NCBI GenBank assembly: GCA_023418915.1
Contig: JAEZYU010000119.1
Location: forward strand, 1 to 64,000
Direction: 5' to 3'
DNA length: 64,000 nucleotides
DNA from: Bacillota bacterium
GTDB lineage: Bacteria; Bacillota; Clostridia; Acetivibrionales; DTU013
Both the position numbers and the translations under genes were made by a program. The notes under the pieces are model-generated. The model made no database searches. It had not been told where the DNA came from and was given only the letters and a program-made list of their open reading frames with translations. Below are positions 18,345 through 26,091 of the stretch, piece by piece. The stretch's first letter is position 1. Each line of letters opens with the position of its first letter.

Positions 18345-19946
18345 TCACACGTTTATATATTTTCCTTCAACATAGAACACACCATTTGTCATCGGTTTTT
18401 TATCGCTTGGATTTTCAAGGATGCCTCTTGAAATCAAATCGTTTGTAACATAGCCGTTAATTCTATGGACAAAACATGAAACCCATTGATTGATCTGGCT
18501 ATCAAGGCGTTTGGGAACAAATTCAATAAAACTCTTTTTGATATTGTGAATTAAATCAGACAACATCATTTCAAGCTTATTATCGTTGATTCGGAACAGT
18601 TTTGAAAAGTCCGCAAACTGTTCCTGTGTGAAACAGGCAAAATTCAAATTGTAACCACTATTTGTTTTTACAATAAGATTACTCTGCAAAAGTCGGACAA
18701 TATCATCTAATGAAAGTAAACCGTTAGGAATGTCTCCATTGATGCATTTCTGCGGTATATAGTTTGCAGTAAGCCATCTCGTCCCACCGTTGTGATAGAT
18801 ATTATTACAGAAGTATTTACCAATATTGTACCAATAGATAAAATCACTGTTTCCGTCTGTTATGTTACAGCCTGATGTGTATTCATCAGCTGCATCACTT
18901 TCATCCTTCGATTCTTCAACAATGAACCATCCATAACCGCCGTCCTTGCGCGGAGGATATGGCCCGTTTTCAAGAGAAGGCATATTCGTTTTAATGTTTC
19001 TGACCTTTTCCCGTAGCGCAAGCGGTAATGCAATGTATCCAAGACGCTTTATGCCGAAATCGTGCCCATAAAAGTTCATTGCATTTATTTTTTCTTCGCA
19101 TTCGGAAAACAACTTTTCAAAATAATCTGAAATGTGTCCAATCAGCGGTCTGAAGTGATTTTCCATCTGAACTTTATCCTTCAGACGGAGAACTATGAAG
19201 CCAGTCATGTATTTTTTACCGTTCTGTTGAATTGCATCTCCATAGATTAGATGCTGAAGTGCGTCTTCAATGTACATTGTCGGAAGTCCTGTCTTCAGGC
19301 TAATTTCTTCGATTGTTAACGGTTCTTCGTATGCCGCTTCGCAGATAGCGCGAGCAACTTGATTTGAAAGGTAAGCACTAGCGTTCATTGAACCATTGCA
19401 GGAAGTAGATTCCCAGTTAATGCGTTTATAAACCTTATCCATTATGAATTCTCCTTTCGTATTTGAGCCGATTCTGTCCCGAATCTTCTGACGGCTGATA
19501 TTCAGACGCCATTTGATTGTGGTTTCCGGAAGCTGATACTTTGTAGCAAGCGCCTTAACAGACAATTCGCCGATATAGTAATCTACCAGAATGTTTTTGT
19601 ACTCAGAAGATAGCGTGTGAAGGCAACGAAATATTGCCTCATATTTATCTTTGACCGCTTCTTCATCCACGACATCGTAGTCGCTGATAAGGTCAATAGC
19701 AAATTCATCACAACAAATTTCCAAATTGCTTTTTCTTGCCTCGCAAAAGCGTGCATAACGATTGTGCGCGATTCGCCATACCCATGCGTTAAGACACTCA
19801 ATATCATATTTTTGGATGCCCTCCAAAACATGTAGAATAATTTCGCTTGTAAGGTCTTCAGCATCTGTTCGACTACTGACTCGTTTCAAGCAAAAGAGAA
19901 ATATAGGTTCTATAAATCGGACAATGTCGTTTTCTTGTTCTTTCAC
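18345..19946 (-). CDS. ECF-type sigma factor with long C-terminal winged-helix extension
   Basis: 533 aa from GTG 19946 (AAGGAGA upstream). The first 175 residues are an ECF sigma factor: region 2 (RTDAEDLTSEIILHVLEG, AWVWRIAHNRYARF) and region 4 (LSVKALATKYQLPETTIKWRL). The remaining 350 residues begin with a winged-helix segment (PLTIEEISLKTGLPTMYIED) and have no other match I know. An internal in-frame ATG at 19442 has its own AAGGAGA site and would yield a separate 365-aa C-terminal protein. The longer frame to 20078 has no ribosome binding site. Probably regulates a nearby resistance or transport gene that is now lost. Confidence 0.78.
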   Translation of the reverse strand: MKEQENDIVRFIEPIFLFCLKRVSSRTDAEDLTSEIILHVLEGIQKYDIECLNAWVWRIAHNRYARFCEARKSNLEICCDEFAIDLISDYDVVDEEAVKDKYEAIFRCLHTLSSEYKNILVDYYIGELSVKALATKYQLPETTIKWRLNISRQKIRDRIGSNTKGEFIMDKVYKRINWESTSCNGSMNASAYLSNQVARAICEAAYEEPLTIEEISLKTGLPTMYIEDALQHLIYGDAIQQNGKKYMTGFIVLRLKDKVQMENHFRPLIGHISDYFEKLFSECEEKINAMNFYGHDFGIKRLGYIALPLALREKVRNIKTNMPSLENGPYPPRKDGGYGWFIVEESKDESDAADEYTSGCNITDGNSDFIYWYNIGKYFCNNIYHNGGTRWLTANYIPQKCINGDIPNGLLSLDDIVRLLQSNLIVKTNSGYNLNFACFTQEQFADFSKLFRINDNKLEMMLSDLIHNIKKSFIEFVPKRLDSQINQWVSCFVHRINGYVTNDLISRGILENPSDKKPMTNGVFYVEGKYINV

Positions 19947-20203
19947 GCTTATCTCCTTTCTCTCAAAATGTTTAGGTGTTATAATCATGATTACACCCAT
20001 TAAGTGTTGGAAATATAAAAATGGATAGGTAAATAAAGAAATAATAAATAAATTTATGATATTTATCTTAACTGCCATTATGTACTTCCCATGAAAAGTA
20101 AATAACGTCCATTTTCGGTCCTCTGGTTTTTACCATATAAACATAAGGAATGGCTTATTTATGGGATCTCACATCCTCACTTCTCTTTGATAGATCAACG
20201 TGG

Positions 20204-20248
20204 TTCGAGAGGACAGAACGAATGACTTTCGAACTGTCCTTTCTCGAA
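20204..20248. repeat. Hairpin between the sigma-factor and acetyltransferase genes
   Basis: TTCGAGAGGACAG pairs with CTGTCCTTTCTCGAA apart from a two-base bulge. It sits about 55 bp past the acetyltransferase stop in the 354-bp gap 19947-20300 and may end that transcript, although no T run follows. The rest of the gap shows no gene. Confidence 0.5.
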
Positions 20249-20300
20249 ATCAAATCCACGGCATATTTTCACTATTGGTAATGGGAATATGCCTATGCTG

Positions 20301-21747
20301 TTATTCCAATATCTTTTTAAATGTATACCCCTTTCTCTTCACTCCATCGCCTGTTGTACATTCACCATGTTCGAAAATATCATACCCGTATTTCTTATAT
20401 AGGTTTATTGCGGGAATGTTGTCATCAGTTGTGTGTATACCAATGTTATTAATTCCTTTTGACCGTACAAAATACTCCGCAAATTGCACGGCAAAACTCC
20501 CGATGCCCTTACGGTGCATGTTGTCGCTAACGGCAAGCATACTTATCCATGCCATATCTTTATTCAACAATCCATTAACGCGCAGCCACGCAACAGGCAT
20601 TGCTCCTTTGCAAATAAGAAAGTTTTGTTCGTCGGGATCGTCTTTTGACAAAATTTCTTTCCATTCAGCAAGTGGAATATACTTACCATGCAACACTTCA
20701 AGGTTTTGGGCGTAAAACATCATGACAAATCGTGCTTCTTCCGCAGTTGCAGGAATTACATTAAATCGCTCATCAAGGGTTAATTCAAACATGATATCGC
20801 CATCGACTGTTAGAAGATTGAATGATTTTGTAGGCTTTTCTATAAAGCCAAGTGACTTCTGCAAATGGATGGAAGCAACGTTTGACGGTTCAACGAAACA
20901 GCAGACTGTATCGCCGCTCATATCGGATACTCTCTGTATTGCCGCTTTGATCATCCGAGTTGCGATTTTCATCCTGCGGTATGAAGATTTTACCACAAGG
21001 TCGCCATAATACCATCGCTTCGGGTTCTCCTGATTTTGAATACAATACAGTCTGCCAATCACATCATCTTTTTCGTTTTCAGCAATAACAGTAAAACAAT
21101 CACTGTCATATTTATCGCCATAGACAGATTCCCTTCCCCGGTTGAGCCATTCGGCATTAGTGCTATGCCATTGCATGGCGGTAATTTTTTCAACAAAACT
21201 ATGCGTCAGATAATTGCTGATTGTGATGGTGATGATTTCTCTTGGATTTCGGACGTTTTTTTCAAATATAAATTGTCCGTTTTCTGGAAATACATCACTG
21301 GTGTTTTTAAAGCCCATTGCTTCCCAAAACGGTCTACCTGTAACAGGATCAGCAGTGAGATACATTCTTTTCGTTCCGTGAGAGGCAAACAGATCTTCTA
21401 TTCGTTCAAACATTGCTTTCCCGTAACCTTTATTTCGGTATTCCGGTTTCACATAGAATTCCATAATATATCCGTAACCGGGTTGATAAATCCTTTGTGA
21501 TTTTCATGATCAACCTTACCATAGAGAAACCCAATTAGTTTCTCATTATCATAACACAGCTCAAGGTGACGATCATATGGCCCTTGCATTTTTAAATACT
21601 GTGCGTAAACTTAAATACAAAATCTTCTGGAGTTACTCTGTTCTTGTGCTCGTCAAGTTCTTTCATATAAGGAATCATAAGATTTTCAAAAAGTTTGCAG
21701 TGCTCATCATTGTCTTTTTGCAGTTGAATAAATTTTAATTCTTTCAT
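20301..21747 (-). pseudogene. Tandem GNAT acetyltransferase, broken by two frameshifts
   Basis: The intact frame from 21464 (387 aa) holds half of one GNAT domain (VKPEYRNKGYGKAMFERIED) and one or two more (VVKSSYRRMKIATRMI; VSDNMHRKGIGSFAVQFA). Reading further upstream, the missing N-terminus is present in other frames: MKELKFIQLQKDNDEH from ATG 21747, then QYLKMQGPYDRHLELC, then QPGYGYIMEFYVKPEYR. Two frame changes, near 21600 and 21495, therefore break a gene of about 480 codons. ATG 21747 has an AGAGGT site and lies directly behind an attenuator. The product was probably a resistance or amine N-acetyltransferase. Translation from inside could still yield a C-terminal protein. Confidence 0.75.
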
Positions 21748-21778
21748 ACAGTACCTCTTTCATATAAAATTTTGATAT

Positions 21779-21807
21779 AAAAAATCGCCCTGATAAAATC
21801 AGAGCGA
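21779..21807 (-). terminator. Attenuator terminator before the acetyltransferase
   Basis: Read on the minus strand, TCGCTCTGAT pairs with ATCAGGGCGA (one G-U pair) around a three-base loop and is followed by six T residues. It lies between the leader peptide and the acetyltransferase start, the arrangement of a transcription attenuator. Confidence 0.75.
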
Positions 21808-21832
21808 CATTTATATCCGTATGAAAAAGGTG

Positions 21833-21883
21833 TTAATCAGCGGACAAAATGGCATTTGATCTTATCAGTATAAATATTGTCAT
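21833..21883 (-). CDS. 16-residue leader peptide of an attenuator
   Basis: A tiny frame, MTIFILIRSNAILSAD, starts 6 bases after a perfect AGGAGGT. The leader region can fold: GACAAAATGACA, overlapping its start, pairs with TGCCATTTTGTC inside it (11 of 12 positions), and a terminator follows. Drug-stalled ribosomes on such leaders open downstream genes in several Firmicutes resistance systems (erm- and msr-like genes). Here the controlled gene is a frameshifted acetyltransferase. Function is inferred from layout. Confidence 0.65.
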   Translation of the reverse strand: MTIFILIRSNAILSAD

Positions 21884-22039
21884 TTTGTCCACCTCCTCTT
21901 CTTATTTTAGTGCTTAAAGTATATCGTGATAATGAGCTAATGTCAATATATTAATGGAAATAATTTGAACCAGAATTTTGAACCTGCTCTTGCTACTTTC
22001 CTCTTTTTGAGCAATATATATAATGAAGGAGGTGCCGCT

Positions 22040-22312
22040 GTGAGTAGAGACTGGACACATGAAGAATTGCAGAATGCAAGCAAAGCTATGAAAGAAGCCG
22101 TTCATTTAGGTTATGAAGAGTTCTGCGAACAATTGGACAAGACCATCTTCACAGCCTATTGCAAGGACGCAGATAATAACCTTATAAAAATCAGTGGCCC
22201 ATATAACTGCAAAGAAGAATTAGAAAAGCAATTGCAGGAGCATTTCAGTCACTTGAAAGTAATCACAGTGTTGTCCGAGGACGATGTAGCTTTTATAAAG
22301 AAAAATCTCTAA
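22040..22312 (+). CDS. Small conserved mobile-element protein
   Basis: 90 aa from GTG 22040 with GGAGGT upstream. It begins VSRDWTHEELQNASKAMKEA and continues with YEEFCEQLD, a pattern I associate with small proteins on integrative elements of gut Firmicutes. It is mostly helical and acidic with no catalytic motif. The function is unknown. A longer frame to 21965 lacks a ribosome binding site. It is followed by a terminator shared with the convergent gene. Confidence 0.6.
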   Translation: MSRDWTHEELQNASKAMKEAVHLGYEEFCEQLDKTIFTAYCKDADNNLIKISGPYNCKEELEKQLQEHFSHLKVITVLSEDDVAFIKKNL

Positions 22313-22328
22313 AAGCCATCACTAACAA

Positions 22329-22379
22329 ATAGACCCCATTACTATATCCACATCGGCAAGGTAGCGAGGTCTATTTTTA
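22329..22379. terminator. Bidirectional terminator hairpin
   Basis: ATAGACC and GGTCTAT pair across a loop of about 30 bases, with T-rich sequence on the plus-strand exit. It separates two convergent genes of the element. Confidence 0.55.
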
Positions 22380-22755
22380 TTCTTTGTTTTCTACTTCAGC
22401 AGCCTTCTTCCGGGCATAGCTGGCTCGTCTATTCCTACGATTGCGCTCCGCTTGACAATCCCAACTATCGCAATATAACTGACGGCTTGATCGCCTTACA
22501 AAATACTTCCCGCAGGCAAGGCAGGACAGTATCGAGCCTTGCGATTCAAAATAGTCAAGGTCTTCATCAACTGGTGGTGCAACATCAGCCACTATTCTTG
22601 AAAAGGTGTACCAACATATATCAAAGACAGACTGCACATCTGCGCCGAACATAACTTTTCCGGTTTTTTTATCTAATTTCAGTCTCATTCGGAAGTCAGG
22701 GAACATATCAATGACCTTGAAGATCAGATCATTGTAATTACTCTGATGAATATTC
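22377..22755 (-). pseudogene. Zinc-ribbon protein (DUF6076-like), 5'-truncated
   Basis: The C-terminal 120 residues are coherent: SNYNDLIFKVIDMFPDF, then a Cys-rich ribbon CLACGKYF...LYCDSWDCQ and a basic tail (ERNRRNRRASYARKK), the layout of DUF6076-type proteins on mobile elements. Upstream of about 22755 the frame continues to 22931 but is antisense to another recognisable gene fragment, so the native N-terminus has been lost at a recombination junction. Confidence 0.55.
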
Positions 22756-22984
22756 AAAAAACACATTTGATTTATTCCTGTCAGATTGCATCGTTGAAGA
22801 TGAACATGGAAAACTGCACAAGTATTATCGTCTCCATGCAAAACAGGCTCACAATATGGAAATGGCTTTTGTCTATGATATTCATTGCCCAAATTGTAAA
22901 AGCGGTATGCTAAAGCAAATTGGCAGTTCACTCAATTATAACGAATTGGGCTTATACAGATGCCCTGTTTGTGACAAGAAATAA
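22742..22984 (+). pseudogene. C-terminal fragment of a two-CxxC zinc-ribbon protein
   Basis: From 22742 the plus strand reads SDEYSKNTFDLFLSDCIVED and ends with a zinc ribbon (CPNCKSG ... GLYRCPVCDKK) and TAA at 22982-22984. There is no start codon: the frame is closed by a stop at 22718, so the 5' part is missing. It lies 12 bp before the capsid gene. Its beginning coincides with the truncation point of the opposite gene, which implies a deletion or inversion joined them. Confidence 0.55.
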
Positions 22985-22996
22985 GGAGGAAAAACA

Positions 22997-23947
22997 ATGA
23001 TTACTTATACTGAAAGATTACCCTATACTGGCTCACTGGAATATGACAAGCATTTCTGGAACGCTATGCGCGGCAATAATGGCAGTTATGCCGATCTCTC
23101 GAAAGGCCGCAACGCTGAAACCGGTACTTATGCCATGCCCAACAGCACCAATAATAAGTACATGGCTACCCTTGAAAAAGAAAGTTTATTCCGCAACATA
23201 GGCACTACCATCAAGGCATACGACTCTGGCTATCGTATTTTTGCCAAGGACAGTAATGACCTTGCTCAGTGGGTAGTAGAAGGTGATGCCATCCCAATTT
23301 ACTAGGGTATAGATGATTTCACCATCAACACTGTGGACAGTTGGAAACTGGCTGCTTTCTTAAAAATGGATGAGGCTTTCATACGTGATACTGGTTTTGA
23401 TATCGAAAACTACCTTATTAACCGTTTTGCCAAGAACTTTGGCAGAGCCGAGGACAATGCCTTTATTAATGGCACCGGTATTCAAATGCCTACAGGGATT
23501 CTAAATGCTATCAATGGAGTAGATGTGGGCATTACCACTGCTGAAATTACCTACGATAATGTTATTAGCCTGTACTTCTCCGTAAAGCCGGAATACCGCA
23601 GAAATGCAGTATGGCTGATGAACGATGAAACTGCACTTTCTTTGCGCACTCTTAAAGACAGCACAGGGAATTACCTCTGGCGCAATAGCGATGATACCAT
23701 TCTCGGAAAAAGAGTTATTATCTCCGAACATATGCCAAATACTGAATCAGACAGCAAGCCTATAGCCTTTGGTGACTTCAGCTACTACTGGGTTATTGGT
23801 AGAAGTCCTGTCAGTTTCAAGACGCTCTCAGAGAAGTTTGCCCTGCATGACCAAATTGGCTACCTTGCCTTTGAGTTCCTTGACGGAAAACTCATCCGTC
23901 CGGAGGCAGTAAAGGTTATTCAGATAAACACAGAAATCAATGGTTAA
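22997..23947 (+). pseudogene. HK97-type major capsid protein with an in-frame amber codon
   Basis: ATG 22997 has a strong AAGGAGG site. The frame codes a phage major capsid protein (SLFRNIGTTIKAYDSGYRI; VEGDAIPIY; then GIDDFTINTVDSWKLAAF, IENYLINRFAKNFGRAEDNA, FINGTGIQMPTG, VIISEHMPN). A TAG at 23303-23305 splits it into 102 and about 213 codons without changing frame. The total of 316 codons lacks a prohead protease segment. A point nonsense mutation in a decaying prophage or element is the simplest explanation. Confidence 0.8.
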
Positions 23948-23957
23948 AAAAAGATAG

Positions 23958-23990
23958 TAGGCACAGTGGACATTCTGCTGTGCCTATTTT
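23958..23990 (+). terminator. Intrinsic terminator after the capsid gene
   Basis: TAGGCACAG pairs with CTGTGCCTA, followed by TTTT, 11 bp behind the capsid stop. Confidence 0.75.
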
Positions 23991-24221
23991 CTCTAAAAAT
24001 GTACTTTTTCAAGACGGAATATACACTGAATTATAGCTTATTATAACCGTTTTATTGCGATTGTGCCTTTAATACCCCGTTTGAATTCGCGTTTTTTTGC
24101 GTATTACCCCACGCCCGTTGTCCCAGCAAAAAGGTGTAGAGATCAGACCACCCCCTACCGGTCAATTAACAATATAAAGGGAGTAACAATTCGTTACGCC
24201 ATATCGAGAGGAGGAACTTCT

Positions 24222-24383
24222 ATGGGAGAAAAAACCATTAGCGTTACCGAAAAAGTAATCGGTGATACGCTCTACATTATAGAATCGGCAGTCAGCAGTA
24301 CTGCCAAAGAAACTGCTTATGACAAGCTGAAACGCATGATACTTAATGACACCAAAAGCCTTGAAACAAAAAGGGCTTCTTAA
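24222..24383 (+). CDS. Small TnpW-like transposon protein
   Basis: 53 aa starting at ATG 24222 with GAGGAGG upstream. The sequence (MGEKTISVTEKVIGDTLYII at the start, then YDKLKRMILND) resembles the short proteins coded just before serine recombinases on Tn4451-like and gut ICE elements, annotated as TnpW. Function unknown. Its position 76 bp before the recombinase supports the assignment. A longer frame from 24063 has no ribosome binding site. Confidence 0.6.
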   Translation: MGEKTISVTEKVIGDTLYIIESAVSSTAKETAYDKLKRMILNDTKSLETKRAS

Positions 24384-24459
24384 CCTAAATAACTTGACTT
24401 CTTCACAGTAGTACGGGAATATAGAGTACCGCTTGAAGACTGTCGGAAAGGAGGTAAAC

Positions 24460-25265
24460 ATGAATAACAGACAGTATTATACTGCTATGAAGAACAACGA
24501 TAAAATAACCGCTCTGTACTGCCGTCTCTCACGAGATGATGAATTGCAGGGTGACTCAAACAGCATTAAAAACCAGAAAACCATTTTACAGAAGTACGCA
24601 GATGACAATGGCTTTTCTAATACAGAATTCTTTGTAGACGATGGCTATAGCGGCACGAACTTTGACCGTCCCGATTGGCAGCGTCTTTTATCCCAAGTGG
24701 AAGAAGGCAACATCGGCACCGTCATTGTAAAGGACATGACGGTATTCGCCAGGTTACCGCTTTTGCCAGAGACCGTGAGGATGAATTTGTGGAGATAGTC
24801 ACGAAGAAAACAAGGATAGAACTTGATAAGAGTATGCGTGACGGTAAACGAGAATTAGAGCAGTCACAGGCTCGAATCAAAAAGCTAGATGAAATTATCC
24901 AAAGGCTTTATGAGGACAATATTGAGGGTAAGATTTCAGATGAGCGATTTACCAAGATGACTGCCAATTACGAAGCTGAGCAGCATACCCTTGAAAACCG
25001 AGTAGTAGAACTGAAATCTACTATGACATCAGAAAAGGAAAGCGCACTGGGAGTAGACCACTTCCTTACCTTGGTAAGAAAGTATACTGATATAAAGGAA
25101 CTCACAGCGGAGATTATCCGAGAGTTTGTTGAAAAAATATATGTTTACAAGGCAGAGCGTATTGATGGCAGACGAGTACAGCGTATCAAAATCGTTTATA
25201 ACTGCATTGGCGAATTTGACCCATTGGTTTCTACATCCACCACAGAACAAGAAAAATCGGCATAG
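24460..25265 (+). pseudogene. TndX/TnpX-type serine recombinase with internal deletion
   Basis: The N-terminal catalytic part is present from ATG 24460 (AAAGGAGG upstream): TALYCRLSRDDELQGDSNSI with the nucleophilic Ser, then FFVDDGYSGTNFDRPDW and GTVIVKDMT. Near 24740 the sequence jumps into another frame and resumes with the C-terminal helical region (VTAFARDREDEFVEIVTKKT ... EIIREFVEKIYVYKAERIDG). The first frame stops at 24798. The zinc ribbon and central DNA-binding part are missing, so roughly 250 codons were deleted. It is inactive. It was the integrase of the element. Confidence 0.8.
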
Positions 25266-25347
25266 CCGGTTATAAACCAAACTATGCCGATATTTTTCCG
25301 GGATTAAAAATCCCTAAGACTAACCCTCTAAACGGGGTTTTTTTTTG
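25258..25347 (+). terminator. Two stacked terminators after the recombinase
   Basis: CGGCATAG pairs with CTATGCCG (25258-25289) and is followed by ATTTTT; a second hairpin AACCC/GGGTT at 25322-25340 is followed by a long T run. They close the mobile element's last transcript and lie near its presumed right end. Confidence 0.7.
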
Positions 25348-25406
25348 AAATACGTGTCATAACGAGGCAAAGGATGGTTCGCATAAAGAGGTGTTAATAA
25401 GCGAGC

Positions 25407-25524
25407 TGGACAAAAATTCGAGTATGGGACGATTTTTTCTAAATAATGGTGAATTTCTTGTGAATAAACGAGTAAAACACCGGATTATGTTGACAAAAAC
25501 GTCCCAAACTCGCATTTTTGTCCA
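25407..25524. repeat. Imperfect inverted-repeat (MITE-like) element
   Basis: TGGACAAAAATTCGAG at 25407 reappears inverted at 25524 as TGGACAAAAATGCGAG; the pairing extends about 30 bp (TGGGACG in both arms) around a core of about 55 bp. There is no open frame inside. The ends resemble those of the element at 58351 (GTGGACAAAATTTCA). Together they suggest a small non-coding mobile element or structured RNA. Confidence 0.6.
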
Positions 25525-25661
25525 TTGCAAACAGCTTATATTGCCAAACTACAATAAACTGCTGATATAAGACAAATGATCCAATAAAAAGGGATAGTGT
25601 AAAGTAGCTTATGAAAAACGGTGTAAACTTTATCTGAAGTAAATGAGTGGAGGGAAAACAA

Positions 25662-25838
25662 ATGGCGGAGCATATTATTAGCACGGCTTCATCTGATCAG
25701 ATGTTAAATATCACCTCACAGGTCAGGCAGGATGTCCGGGAAAGCGGGGTCACAGACGGAGTGGTTGTGGTTTTCGTTCCTCATACGACAGCAGGCGTCA
25801 CTATTAATAAGAATGCAGACCCTGATGTAGTACAATGA
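25662..25838 (+). pseudogene. YjbQ/UPF0047 family protein, truncated by a tandem repeat
   Basis: From ATG 25662 (GGAGGG upstream) the frame codes the first 58 residues of a YjbQ-type protein (SGVTDGVVVVFVPHTTAGVT, then INKNADPDVV). Family members have about 130 residues. After DPDVVQ the frame hits TGA because the last 28 bp of coding sequence are repeated out of frame. The rest of the gene (including the conserved C-terminal His/Glu region) is absent downstream. YjbQ has weak thiamine-phosphate-synthase activity in other species. Inactive here. Confidence 0.75.
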
Positions 25839-25949
25839 GAATGCAGACCCTGATGTAGTATAATAAGAATGCAGACCCTGATGTAGTACAATGAGAACGC
25901 AGACTCTGATGTAGTATAATGAGAATGCAGACTCTGATGTAGTACAAAC
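25810..25949 (+). repeat. 28-bp tandem repeat, five copies
   Basis: Unit AGAATGCAGACCCTGATGTA continues GTACAATG; copies start at 25810, 25838, 25866, 25894 and 25922 with few substitutions (C/T and A/G). The first copy is the yjbQ coding sequence itself, so the array arose by local duplication. Alternate copies contain TATAAT. There are no unique spacers, so it is not a CRISPR array. Confidence 0.9.
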
Positions 25950-26091
25950 GGGGTTCGAATATACAAACTGCAAGGTGAATGAGATATTTGCCCACGTTTA
26001 CTTGACACAAACACCATGTGTTTGGCATTTGTTTGATGACTGACTTGCTGGTATTATAGATATATAGACATCAAAGGAATCTAAATACTAT

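Noticed and set aside
23303..23305. TAG as a pyrrolysine codon in the capsid gene
   Set aside because: No pyl genes or downstream insertion structure are visible; a nonsense mutation is simpler.
24085..24160. Stretch around CACGCCCGTTGTCCCAGC that faintly recalls a 16S rRNA 3' end
   Set aside because: The similarity is limited to a few bases and the flanks do not fit rRNA.
25810..25949. Possible CRISPR array from regularly spaced repeats
   Set aside because: The 28-bp units follow each other directly without unique spacers, and no cas genes are near.
25781..26028. Minus-strand frames made of repeated HQGLHS-like peptides
   Set aside because: They arise in several frames only because the 28-bp repeat is open on the reverse strand; no start signal and no family.
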